Source of the DNA: JAJYSO01 sp964451785
GTDB taxonomy: Bacteria; Bacteroidota; Bacteroidia; Flavobacteriales; Flavobacteriaceae
DNA: 64,000 nt
Assembly (NCBI GenBank): GCA_964451785.1
Contig: CAYVJG010000008.1
Span: 29,138-93,137, forward strand
Direction of reading: 5' to 3'
The stretch's first letter is position 1. Every line of letters begins with the position of its first letter. A program made the translations under genes and the position numbers. Shown piece by piece: positions 52,069-60,686 of the stretch. The notes beneath the pieces were generated by a model. The model was not told where the DNA came from. It ran no database searches and worked only from the letters and a program-made list of their open reading frames with translations.

Positions 52069-52746
52069 ATGAAAATCTTAATTGTAGAAGACGAAAAAGA
52101 GCTGCAGAACGCCCTTAAAACTTCTCTTGAAAAAGAACAATTCACTATTGAAACTGCTGATAATTATTTTTCAGCTTCTGAGAAGATTACAGTCTACACT
52201 TACGATTGCATTTTGCTAGACATCACCTTGCCCGGCGGTAGTGGTTTAGATTTACTAGATCTTTTAAAACAACATCAACAACCTGGAAGTGTCATTATTA
52301 TTTCGGCTAAAAACTCACTTGACGACAAACTGAAAGGCTTAGAATTAGGAGCTGACGATTATTTGACTAAACCCTTTCATATTGCTGAGCTTAACGCTCG
52401 TGTAAAAGCGGTCTTACGACGCAACAACACTGATAGTCAGCACATTTTAGCGATTGCAAATACAGTTTTAAACATTACTGATCACGTGTTTTTAGTTGAT
52501 GATAAGCCTTTAGAACTCAACAGAAAAGAATTCGATATCCTCAATCATTTCTTTCTCAACAAAAATCGTGTTATCACCAAAACTAGCTTAGCCGAACACG
52601 TTTGGGGCGATAACATTGATCAAGCAGACAGCTTTGATTTTGTCTATTCACAGATTAAAAATTTGCGCAAAAAACTCCGCCAATCTAAGGCTAAAATCGC
52701 TATTGAATCTGTTTATGGCGTAGGGTATAAACTAGCCGAATTATGA
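52069..52746 (+). CDS. OmpR-family response regulator
   Basis: 225 residues. Receiver domain with ILIVEDEKEL, phosphoacceptor D51 in CILLDITLPGGSG and IISAKNSLDDK (conserved Lys). The winged-helix DNA-binding domain (about 130-225) has LELNRKEFDILNHFFLNKNR, HVWGDNID, SFDFVYSQIKNLRKKL and ESVYGVGYKL. The stop overlaps the kinase start (ATGA), so the pair is translationally coupled. Its target is plausibly the PepSY-like gene downstream. Confidence 0.95.
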   Translation: MKILIVEDEKELQNALKTSLEKEQFTIETADNYFSASEKITVYTYDCILLDITLPGGSGLDLLDLLKQHQQPGSVIIISAKNSLDDKLKGLELGADDYLTKPFHIAELNARVKAVLRRNNTDSQHILAIANTVLNITDHVFLVDDKPLELNRKEFDILNHFFLNKNRVITKTSLAEHVWGDNIDQADSFDFVYSQIKNLRKKLRQSKAKIAIESVYGVGYKLAEL

Positions 52747-54014
52747 AGTTGCTCAATCAGTCATTGTGGTACATTTCCAGTTCTATATTTATTATTATAA
52801 GTATATGGAGTGTAATTTTTTATATCAATATTATCGATGAAATAAAAGATGGTGTTGATGATAATTTAGAAGATCAAAAAGTATCTATTATCCATTCTAT
52901 TTCCACTAAACATACACTTCCTCTAGAGCAAAATCCTTCGCAAAATTACACCATTGAAAAGCTTTCCATTTCCGGTACCGCTAATTATGAAGATGTTTAT
53001 TACGACACCATTGTCAGTTTTCAGGAAACCGATGGCGAAATAGAGATAGGTCCTGCTCGTGTTTTAGAAACTGTTGTTGCTCACAATTCTAACTATTACA
53101 AGCTTAAAATTACAACTTCAATGGTTGACCAAGAAGATCTCATTCACGCTTTGCTTTGGGACATGGTATGGCTATATTTAAGCTTGATTATCAGTATCAT
53201 TTGTATCAATAATTTCATTATTAGACGACTTTGGCAACCTTTTTATAAGTATCTCAATCAGCTTAAACTGTTTAAATTACACAAACAAACCCCTCTTGCC
53301 CCTATTAATACACCTATTAAAGAGTTTAAAGATTTAGAACAAGCGGTTAACCAACTCATTAATCACAGCATCAACACTTATAACCAACAAAAGCAATTTA
53401 TAGACAATGCCGCTCATGAGTTGCAAACCCCGCTAGCCATCATTACTAATAGGCTAGAATTATTGCTAGAGCAAGAGCATATCAATTCTGAAATGGCACA
53501 GGAAATCGCTAAAATCCTCAATAATGTCAATCGCTTAGCCAAATTAAATAAGTCTTTAGGCTTATTGACTAAAATAGAACACCAACAATACACCGATACA
53601 CAATCCATAACTATCAACACTCTGATAAAATCTACTGCCGAAGAATTGGCTTATCTTTCTGAGCACAAAAACATTAGCATTAACATAGAAGAAAAGGGAG
53701 TTTTGAATTTAACTATGGATCCGGTTTTAGCAGATAGTATGGTTAAAAATATTTTTAGAAATGCCGTTTTTCACAACAAAACAGAGGGAAGTATAAACAT
53801 TTCTATTTCAACAAATCAGTTTTATATTGCTAACACCAGTGACCAACCAGCTATTACATCTACTCAGCTTTTTTCTAGGTTCTATAAGTCAAATAGTAAA
53901 GGTACCGGTCTGGGGCTCTCAATTGTCCAAGCCATCTGTACAACTTATAATCTTGATTGTAGCTATTCGTATCAGAATCATCAGCACCATTTTACAGTTG
54001 CAAAAAAAAACTGA
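52743..54014 (+). CDS. Sensor histidine kinase
   Basis: 423 residues. Two membrane helices (about 10-30 and 140-160) bracket a periplasmic sensor of about 110 residues. The dimerisation helix has H225 in IDNAAHELQTPLAIITNRLE. The ATPase domain has an N box (MVKNIFRNAVFHNK), a degenerate G1 region (FYIANTSDQP) and GTGLGLSIVQAI. No HAMP domain is obvious. This layout resembles QseC/PmrB-type kinases in Bacteroidota. It works with the overlapping response regulator; a PepSY-like exported protein follows 86 bp downstream. Confidence 0.94.
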   Translation: MKLLNQSLWYISSSIFIIISIWSVIFYINIIDEIKDGVDDNLEDQKVSIIHSISTKHTLPLEQNPSQNYTIEKLSISGTANYEDVYYDTIVSFQETDGEIEIGPARVLETVVAHNSNYYKLKITTSMVDQEDLIHALLWDMVWLYLSLIISIICINNFIIRRLWQPFYKYLNQLKLFKLHKQTPLAPINTPIKEFKDLEQAVNQLINHSINTYNQQKQFIDNAAHELQTPLAIITNRLELLLEQEHINSEMAQEIAKILNNVNRLAKLNKSLGLLTKIEHQQYTDTQSITINTLIKSTAEELAYLSEHKNISINIEEKGVLNLTMDPVLADSMVKNIFRNAVFHNKTEGSINISISTNQFYIANTSDQPAITSTQLFSRFYKSNSKGTGLGLSIVQAICTTYNLDCSYSYQNHQHHFTVAKKN

Positions 54015-54100
54015 TATTTAAACGCAAGATGGCTTAAAATTCCTAAATCTTTCCAGATTCCTATCTTTTATTTGCAGTATAAAACAAATAATCATTTATT

Positions 54101-54553
54101 ATGAAAACTGCACTTATCATTTTCGCTTCAGCTTTGTTAATCACAAGCTCAACCCTATTTGCTCAAGATATTCCCGCTAGAGCAGTACCAAAACCAGCTC
54201 TTCAAGCCTTTAAAGCAAGCTTTCCTAAAGCTCAAGATATTGAATGGGAAAAAGAATGGGATCACTACAAAGTTGAATTCCAAATAGGTTTCCTAGGCCC
54301 TGACCATGAATTATGGTTAGATAAAACCGGCAATATCATTAAACATAAACAAGAGGTATCTAAAAAAGAGCTTCCTAAAGCAGTTCGCAAAAGTTTAGAT
54401 AAAGACTTTGCTGACTTTCGTATTGATGATGCCGAAAAAATAACACAAGATAACAAAGTCGTTTACAGATTTGAACTTAAAAATTGGACTGAAGAATGGG
54501 ATGCTGTTATTGATGAGTCTGGAAAAGTTCTAGAAAAAATGGCTGATTACTAA
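54101..54553 (+). CDS. Exported PepSY-like protein downstream of the two-component system
   Basis: 150 residues. Signal peptide cleaved after LFAQ (about residue 22). Two PepSY-like repeats: LQAFKASFPKAQDIEWEKEW with ELWLDKTGNIIKHKQEV, and VRKSLDKDFADFRIDDAEKI with WDAVIDESGKVLEKMADY. Same family as the protein at 47461 but divergent in sequence. Periplasmic, unknown role. Position directly after a sensor kinase suggests it is regulated by, or feeds back on, that system. Confidence 0.85.
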   Translation: MKTALIIFASALLITSSTLFAQDIPARAVPKPALQAFKASFPKAQDIEWEKEWDHYKVEFQIGFLGPDHELWLDKTGNIIKHKQEVSKKELPKAVRKSLDKDFADFRIDDAEKITQDNKVVYRFELKNWTEEWDAVIDESGKVLEKMADY

Positions 54554-54605
54554 AATCGGTTCAGGTTTTATTGAATATTAGCTTAATACTCAAGCTTTAC
54601 ATATT

Positions 54606-54638
54606 TTCCCTAAACAGTTTTAAAAACTGTTTAGGGAA
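54606..54638 (+). terminator. Near-perfect 33-bp palindrome after the PepSY-like gene
   Basis: TTCCCTAAACAGTTTT is followed, after one base, by its exact complement. It makes a very stable hairpin but has no T-run after it, so it could be a terminator relying on stem strength or a protein-binding palindrome. Confidence 0.6.
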
Positions 54639-54748
54639 TGCTGTTAGGTATATACAAGAACCTCTTATAAAACTACCTTCTATCCGGATATTAGGATACT
54701 ACCTTTACTTTAGGTTTGATTGTAATTGAGGTGAGGCCTTTACCATTT

Positions 54749-55192
54749 TTATCTTTTGTAGAAAATGTAGTCCGTAACTAAGGGATTGAGTCCGATTTGC
54801 CTAAATTCTGTTGCAATTTGTCCTCTGTGATATGTAGAATGATTAATTATGTGAAACAGAGCATCTCGTATTTTGGATTTGAATGTTATTCCCTTTGAGT
54901 TTGTATAATTGAAAGTATCTTTGAGATCAAATTTCTTAAGAATGTACAACGAATATTCATAGTTAGACTGGTCAACTTTTCTAAAATCTTGAATATCGTG
55001 TATTTCCCATACTTCATAGCATTTTTCTTTCGGGGCAATTCGATTATTCCATATTTGTTGAGCGTCTATAATATGACTGAATAATTTTACCGATCTTTCG
55101 GATACTTTACTTGCATTACTTTCAAAAGCATTTGCCAGTTCTTGATTGAAATGAAAATTGTATTCAAATAATTCTCTAAGAAACGTATTCAT
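54749..55192 (-). CDS. DinB/YfiT-family four-helix metal-binding protein
   Basis: 147 residues. Helical bundle with a first-helix YNFHFNQELANAF, a second SHIIDAQQIWNNRI, and the hallmark HIINHSTYHRGQIATEFRQIG, whose His residues bind a divalent metal. Known family: DinB-like proteins including thiol transferases and damage-inducible proteins of unclear substrate. It sits alone, on the minus strand, with about 250 bp of non-coding sequence on its upstream side, in an accessory-looking strip. Confidence 0.85.
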   Translation of the reverse strand: MNTFLRELFEYNFHFNQELANAFESNASKVSERSVKLFSHIIDAQQIWNNRIAPKEKCYEVWEIHDIQDFRKVDQSNYEYSLYILKKFDLKDTFNYTNSKGITFKSKIRDALFHIINHSTYHRGQIATEFRQIGLNPLVTDYIFYKR

Positions 55193-55448
55193 CTTGCTTT
55201 GTTTTTTTTTGTATTGTCGCCACTGTACCTGCCTCCCTATCGGTGAAGATTTAGAGTTAATTTCAAGGTGTCAGCTCTCTGCTTATTTCAAGATACAGTT
55301 AAATATTCTATGTGGCCTACGCTAGTTTTTACACTATTTGTTTGGTGTCGTAAAAATAAATTTGGAGGACTTAATTGTTTACATTGAAGCAAAATACACC
55401 TTTGTAATACGACAAAACGATTATTTTGAGCTTGATTTTATTTGGCTG

Positions 55449-56015
55449 TCAGTGCACACAACCCACATAAATGTCAGCCTTAATTTTAAATGCTTTCTTT
55501 TCTATCTTTCGCAATACAGTCAATATACTATCTGCACTTTTTTCTGTTTCATATATACCGGTTACCAAAGCAATCATTTTATCTCCTGCTCGTCGTTGAT
55601 AAAAGTTTAAGTATTCTAAACTTAAACTCTCTGAAGGGAAACGTCTGGGAAAATAGTCGCCTGCATACATTTCATCTTCATCATTCTCAGGCAAGGCAAT
55701 CAGATTTTTTGCCTTATTATAAAAACGACCCATTGTGTCAATAGGAATATTTAATTGTCTGCTTAGCTTAAACATTTTTTTATGAAGCACATTATAATCC
55801 AAACTCGTATCTGCAACTACAACAAAGTAAGTGGCAATGTTATAATCGGTTGTATCCTTAGTTACATCAGGTTCAGTTGCAGAGTTAACCTGTAAGTTGG
55901 TCTTTGTCTTTGTATTAATTGTGGTAAAATCAATGTCAGATAGATTGTTATTTGCCGATATAGTCTCACTAGCGACTAAAAAAACAATTAATATTATAGA
56001 AATGTGGCGTGACAT
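55449..56015 (-). CDS. Exported protein of unknown function, SPOR-like hints
   Basis: 188 residues. Signal peptide (SIILIVFLVASETISA), a Thr/Asn-rich linker (about 20-58), then an alpha/beta domain: TYFVVVADTSLDYNVLHKKM, PENDEDEMYAGDYFPRRFPS and a final ALVTGIYETEKSADSILTVL with KADIYVGCVH. The strand-helix-strand end recalls SPOR-type domains but I cannot assign it. Upstream, the minus strand carries CCGCGGCGTTATAC, unusually GC-rich for this area. Flanked by unrelated minus-strand genes. Confidence 0.55.
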   Translation of the reverse strand: MSRHISIILIVFLVASETISANNNLSDIDFTTINTKTKTNLQVNSATEPDVTKDTTDYNIATYFVVVADTSLDYNVLHKKMFKLSRQLNIPIDTMGRFYNKAKNLIALPENDEDEMYAGDYFPRRFPSESLSLEYLNFYQRRAGDKMIALVTGIYETEKSADSILTVLRKIEKKAFKIKADIYVGCVH

Positions 56016-56214
56016 AATTTCTCATTTACCGCTATTCTTGACTAAGTTACAAAAAAGAATAGTATAACGCCGCGGCAGAGGTCAAAAGTATTTCGGGGTG
56101 TTTTTAGACGTCAAATTACGGCAAATATCATGAAGCAACATCAAAAGCCAAGGTGTGGATATGCAATTTGATGAAACGCAACATATGGTAACACCTTATT
56201 TGCGCTTTGTCTAC

Positions 56215-56886
56215 CTATTCTTCTTTTGTTTGTATAATATTTTTGTTCCATATTTTCTTTGCAAACTCTAAAAACTCATTTGGCCCATTAGCAAATGCTT
56301 TGCCATACTTATAATTGCCACCGAGATACTGTTTCTTACCATTTTCATCAGTTCCTATAAAAACTTTATTCTGCCCTCTCATCGCAAATTTCTGTTTCCC
56401 GTGATACATAATAATTTTCATCTTACTGGGACTTAGATCTCCGTGACAAGCTTTTGTATACATTATCCAAATTTCACTAATTCCGTCATGGTTTAAGTCT
56501 GTAACCTGAAAAGCGTTTTTTATAAATTGTGCCTCAAGATCAACGGAACAGTCTGAAATGAAATCATAAACTTTCCATAACTGAATTGCACTGTCGTTTT
56601 TAACTATAAAATGATAGGCAAAAAGTTCAGCATCACTTCCACCAGATTCATGTTTAAATTTTTTACTCTGGTAAATTCCTGATTCAGTCAAGATGACAAT
56701 ATTATCACCTAAACTATCGATCCATTGCACTGTTGTTTTAATATTTCCTTCATAATTAATTCCTTTTGGCAACTTAGTCAAATTTAGTTGTTTTAGTGCA
56801 ATTTTTTCTTGTCCTAATGTTGTCAGTGAAAAAAATGCCGTCAACATAAAGAAAATAAGTTTGTATATTGTTTTGTTCTTCGTCAT
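56215..56886 (-). CDS. Exported protein of unknown function with FG-GAP-like Ca-binding loop
   Basis: 223 residues from the ATG at 56886, which begins a proper signal (MTKNKTIYKLIFFMLTAFFS, cleavage after TLGQ); the ATG at 56913 is also in frame. The middle has VTDLNHDGISEIWIMYTKAC, a Dx(N)xDGxxE loop like FG-GAP/dockerin calcium sites, and KMKIIMYHGKQKFAMRG. The C-terminus has KQYLGGNYKYGKAFANGPNEF. I recall similar secreted Bacteroidota proteins without assigned function. No enzyme motif seen. Confidence 0.6.
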   Translation of the reverse strand: MTKNKTIYKLIFFMLTAFFSLTTLGQEKIALKQLNLTKLPKGINYEGNIKTTVQWIDSLGDNIVILTESGIYQSKKFKHESGGSDAELFAYHFIVKNDSAIQLWKVYDFISDCSVDLEAQFIKNAFQVTDLNHDGISEIWIMYTKACHGDLSPSKMKIIMYHGKQKFAMRGQNKVFIGTDENGKKQYLGGNYKYGKAFANGPNEFLEFAKKIWNKNIIQTKEE

Positions 56887-56913
56887 TCTGTCGATATTTA
56901 CTCCATTCGTCAT

Positions 56914-57511
56914 CTAAACCTTTTTTGCACCTAAGCGCTCGGCCACCATTCTACACACTAATTCCCTGATAAAGAAACTTATAGTGATTGATGTTTATTT
57001 GCTAGTTATGACGTTCCGGTTTGTATTCCTCTATCTTAAATTTATTATTTTAAGTTTTCAAAGTTGCCTAACTCATTCACCTTCATTCGAATTGTCTAGA
57101 CCACAGTCTGTTGTTGTATTATACGATTTTTTTTTTGAAACTACTTTTAAAATTCTGGTTCTAAGTTAAATATAGTGGATAGCTAAATTTGAATTTACTA
57201 CAAACAAAGTCAATCTTAAGTCTAAATTTTACAACAATAATACCCTAAAGAATTTTAATTTGTTAAAAATAAATTTAATATTAATGAAAAACAAAATACG
57301 TATTTTAAAAAACATGACATATTACTAAGCTTTATTTTAGATAATCAAAATGGTTAAATAGTTTAATAATCAAACACATATAAGTTACAAATACTAGTTT
57401 AATAGATTTCAAAAGATTTTATACCCAAATACATCTAAATTTCAATTGAATAAATTTTAGCTTTAATTGTCAGAAGTAGGAGTAATAATACTAAAATAAA
57501 AATTTACATAA
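56914..57511. other. Very AT-rich gene-free stretch of about 600 bp
   Basis: Stops in all frames beyond short runs; a 61-codon frame at 56984-57169 is low-complexity and not supported. From about 57170 the sequence is nearly pure A/T with many TAA/TTA runs. It probably marks decayed DNA plus upstream promoter sequence for the GH109-type gene. No hairpin or repeat stood out. Confidence 0.5.
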
Positions 57512-57541
57512 TTTGCTAGGTAACAAAAAATTCATATTTTG
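57512..57541 (+). promoter_or_regulatory. Putative promoter of the GH109-type gene
   Basis: TTTG (57512-57515), 19 bp, then TATTTTG (57535-57541), close to the Bacteroidota consensus TTTG-N19-TAnnTTTG but one base short in the -7 box. It gives a 5' leader of about 60 bases. Confidence 0.5.
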
Positions 57542-57608
57542 CATTGCGTAAAGAAAACACACACACAATTAGTAAAATATCTCCTCAAAATAATTATAAT
57601 CAACACTT

Positions 57609-59036
57609 ATGAGTAACAAACGTAGAGATTTCCTAAAGCAGATTGGTATTGCTGGTCTTGGTCTAGGAATTGGCATGCCAGCAATGGCACAAATGAACAC
57701 TAAAACAGAACAAGATTTAAATCTCTTTAAATCCAAATCTACTGAATCACAACACTTTAATATGTGTGGTTACGCAGCTCCTAAATTAAATAAAGTCCGT
57801 GTTGGATTTATCGGTTTGGGTATGCGTGGTCCTACACACCTAATGGCTATGACCAAACTAGAAGGTGTAGAAATTAAAGGCGTTTGTGACATCCGCAAAG
57901 AACAAGCTGAAAACGGCTATAAAATTGCCAAAGATGCTGGGCATAAACCAAAAGTATATACTGAATCAGCTGATGCTTGGAAACGCATGTGTGACAGCGG
58001 CGATCTAGATTTAGTGGTCATTTCTACCCCTTGGGCACTACATGCACCTATGGCTTTATACGCCATGGAAGCCGGCATACATGTATGCTGTGAGGTGCCT
58101 ATTGCCTTAACTTTAGAAGAAACATGGCAAGTTGTTGAAACTTCTGAAAGAACAAAGAAACACTGCATGATGATGGAAAATTGCTGCTATGATTTCTTTG
58201 AACTCTTAACCCTAAACATGGCTCGCCAAGGTTATTTTGGTGAAGTTGTTCACGGTGAAGGTGCTTATAACCACAACTTATACGACTTAAACTTTAATAA
58301 AGATGGTTATTACGGTATGTGGCGTTTACGCGAAAACACACGCCATAACGGAAACTTATACCCTACCCATGGTTTAGGTCCTATCTGCCAAATCATGGAT
58401 ATTAACCGTGGTGACAAAATGGATTACCTCGTTTCTATTTCTACCAATGACTTTATGATGGGCAAACGCGCACAAGAGTTTGCCGCAAAAGACAGCTTTT
58501 ACGCTCCTTATGTAGGCGCTCAGTTTAGAGGCAATATGAATGTCACAACGGTGCGTACTAATAACGGTCGTACAATCATGATTGAACACGATGTCACTTC
58601 TCCTAATGTGTATTCGCGTATTCATAAAGTAATTGGAACCGAAGGAACTGCTCTTAAATACCCTCTTCCTGGAAAAATTTCTAATGGCGGCCACCACTGG
58701 CTTAACGAAAAAGAAATGAAAGAGGTTGAAAAGAAATACGAGTTACCTATCGTTAAAAAAGTTGGCGAAATGGCCAAAAAAGTAGGTGGTCACGGCGGTA
58801 TGGACTTTATGATGTCATGGCGAGTCATTGACTGCTTGCGCAACGGACTTCCTTTAGATCAAGATGTTTACGATGCGGCATCATGGAGTTGTATCTATCC
58901 ATTAAGCGGTCTTTCTGTAGCTAACAGAGCTAAAACCTTAGATATTCCTGACTTTACCAGAGGCTCTTGGAAAACCAATACTCCGGTTGACTTAACCCTT
59001 GATGGCGGTGGTACAACTAAAGTGATCCAAGGTTAA
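57609..59036 (+). CDS. Tat-exported Gfo/Idh/MocA oxidoreductase, GH109-type (alpha-N-acetylgalactosaminidase-like)
   Basis: 475 residues. Twin-arginine signal NKRRDFLKQIGIAGLGLGIG with cleavage near MAQ. Rossmann domain VRVGFIGLGMRGPTHL, CDIRKEQ, VISTPWALHAPMALYAMEAG and CCEVPIA (catalytic-region EVP). C-terminal domain with MMMENCCYDFFELL, GEGAYNHNLYDL, LYPTHGLGPICQIMDINRGD. These match the NAD-dependent GH109 family, which removes terminal alpha-GalNAc by a redox-assisted mechanism. Tat export fits a cofactor-loaded periplasmic enzyme. Substrate is inferred from family only. A strong terminator follows. Confidence 0.88.
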   Translation: MSNKRRDFLKQIGIAGLGLGIGMPAMAQMNTKTEQDLNLFKSKSTESQHFNMCGYAAPKLNKVRVGFIGLGMRGPTHLMAMTKLEGVEIKGVCDIRKEQAENGYKIAKDAGHKPKVYTESADAWKRMCDSGDLDLVVISTPWALHAPMALYAMEAGIHVCCEVPIALTLEETWQVVETSERTKKHCMMMENCCYDFFELLTLNMARQGYFGEVVHGEGAYNHNLYDLNFNKDGYYGMWRLRENTRHNGNLYPTHGLGPICQIMDINRGDKMDYLVSISTNDFMMGKRAQEFAAKDSFYAPYVGAQFRGNMNVTTVRTNNGRTIMIEHDVTSPNVYSRIHKVIGTEGTALKYPLPGKISNGGHHWLNEKEMKEVEKKYELPIVKKVGEMAKKVGGHGGMDFMMSWRVIDCLRNGLPLDQDVYDAASWSCIYPLSGLSVANRAKTLDIPDFTRGSWKTNTPVDLTLDGGGTTKVIQG

Positions 59037-59080
59037 TTGAATGGCTCTAATTCTTTTAAAAAGAGGACAATTAATTTATA

Positions 59081-59124
59081 AAAAACAAAAGCTTGAGAAA
59101 TTAACTTCTCAAGCTTTTGTTTTT
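59081..59124 (+). terminator. Strong terminator after the GH109-type gene
   Basis: AAAAACAAAAGCTTGAGAA and TTCTCAAGCTTTTGTTTTT pair as a 19-bp perfect stem with a 6-base loop. It lies between convergent genes and could serve both. Confidence 0.9.
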
Positions 59125-59162
59125 GTACGATAAATTCAATTCTCAAACAAATGGACCTTCTA

Positions 59163-60590
59163 TTAACAGTGAAATAGCTTTTTCTCTTTGATCAATTTAG
59201 CAACATCTTCAGGCAGTTTCTCTTCCCAGCCTTCTTCACCTTGCTCTATCATTTCTAAAACTTCATGTGAATAGATATCTAAATATTCAGGATGAAACTT
59301 TTTAATATCCACCAGTTTATCGTTGTGTTTAAAATACTTGTATAACTCGTGCATTTCCTTTTTGACCTTCAGGGTATTACTGTTGGTAATTTCACCAGTA
59401 TCACGATCTTTAAATGGATAGAGGTACACTTTTAAATCATCGGTAAACAATTTTCCAAAAGCTTCTAAAGTTCCTCCTTTTAAATCTTGATAAAACTGAT
59501 CATCAAATATATACATCAAGTTATTAGCTCCCATGGCCAAGCCTTTTTTCTGTTTTGAATAACGATCCAGATACTCTACTAGCTTATAATATTCTTTAAA
59601 ATTAGAAATCATTACAGTTTCGCCCATCGCACACAACAATTCAGCGCGATACATAAAATCTTCTTCATCAATCTGCCCGTCATCTGTCAAATCGTAAAGC
59701 GTCATTTCAAAGAGTGAAATTGTATTGTCAGCATTCACGCCTTCTTCTTGTAAAAACAAATCACGAGAGCGTTCGTAAATTTCCATATTCACTTTAGTTA
59801 CCGGTCTAAACCGGCCGCGTAACGCCAAAACATTTTTATTGTACAACTCATCTGCCGGTAAAACGTTACGCCCATCAGGAGCAAACATCACAGCATTAGT
59901 CATTCCATTTTTCACCAATTGTAAACTCATCAAGCGGTTATCAACCCTTTTAAAACAAGGTCCTGAAAAGTTAATAGTGTCTATTTCTAATAAATCCTTA
60001 TCGATATGATCATAAAGATGACGCAATATCACGCGTGGAGAATCAAAGTGATAATAGGCGTAATAAATCAAATTTACCCCCAGTGTCCCTAAGGTATTTT
60101 GCTGATAGCGCGCGGTATTTTCATGAAAGCGAACATGCAATATAATTTCACTATAATCTTCATCAGGCTTAGTTTGATAGCGCAAGCCTACCCAACCGTG
60201 ACCTTTATACTTTTTTGAATAATCAATTGTAGCCACGGTATTGGCAAAACTAAAAAACAATTTATTAGGATGAGTTGCTTTGTCAATACGCTTTTCGAGC
60301 AAATCGAGCTCATAAGATAACATTTTGCGCAAACGCGATTCAGAAACATACCGCCCATCTTCTTCTGGACCATAAATGGCATCGCTAAACTCTTTGCCAT
60401 AAGCACTCATAGCTTTTCCTATTGTGCGCGAAGCTCCCCCGGCGGTAAAGAAATTTCGCACGGTTTCTTGACCTGCACCGATTTCAGAAAAGGTTCCAAA
60501 AATACTTTTATTGAGGTTTATACGTAGAGCTTTATGTTCTGTTGAAGGAACATCATCAAAATCTCTATCGCCCATTATACTGATTGACAT
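59163..60590 (-). CDS. Conserved cytosolic protein of unknown function (475 residues)
   Basis: No signal or membrane segment. The N-terminal region carries a striking conserved-looking block: NLNKSIFGTFSEIGAGQETV, then RNFFTAGGASRTIGKAMSAY and FSDAIYG. The middle has FFSFANTVATIDYSKKYKGH and GWVGLRYQT, and the C-terminus ends KLFHC. I recall this family in many bacteria with inconsistent labels and no solid function, so I give none. No catalytic triad, P-loop or nucleotidyltransferase HxGH motif is visible. Divergent from the MBL-fold gene with recognisable promoters for both. Confidence 0.85.
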   Translation of the reverse strand: MSISIMGDRDFDDVPSTEHKALRINLNKSIFGTFSEIGAGQETVRNFFTAGGASRTIGKAMSAYGKEFSDAIYGPEEDGRYVSESRLRKMLSYELDLLEKRIDKATHPNKLFFSFANTVATIDYSKKYKGHGWVGLRYQTKPDEDYSEIILHVRFHENTARYQQNTLGTLGVNLIYYAYYHFDSPRVILRHLYDHIDKDLLEIDTINFSGPCFKRVDNRLMSLQLVKNGMTNAVMFAPDGRNVLPADELYNKNVLALRGRFRPVTKVNMEIYERSRDLFLQEEGVNADNTISLFEMTLYDLTDDGQIDEEDFMYRAELLCAMGETVMISNFKEYYKLVEYLDRYSKQKKGLAMGANNLMYIFDDQFYQDLKGGTLEAFGKLFTDDLKVYLYPFKDRDTGEITNSNTLKVKKEMHELYKYFKHNDKLVDIKKFHPEYLDIYSHEVLEMIEQGEEGWEEKLPEDVAKLIKEKKLFHC

Positions 60591-60624
60591 AGGGAATGAT
60601 TTAATTAAGGAATTTTATGGTAGT

Positions 60625-60654
60625 CAAAAATACAAATAACCCTGTTAACCCAAA
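60625..60654 (-). promoter_or_regulatory. Putative promoter of the 475-residue unknown
   Basis: On the minus strand TTTG (60654-60651), an 18-bp spacer, then TATTTTTG (60632-60625), close to the Bacteroidota consensus with near-correct spacing. Leader about 30 bases. Confidence 0.55.
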
Positions 60655-60663
60655 AAATATAAT

Positions 60664-60671
60664 TACTTTTG
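60664..60671 (+). promoter_or_regulatory. Putative -7 element of the MBL-fold gene
   Basis: TACTTTTG, an exact TAnnTTTG match, 15 bp before the GTG start at 60687. It fits a very short leader and supports that start. Confidence 0.5.
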
Positions 60672-60686
60672 TGACAAAGTTTAGAT

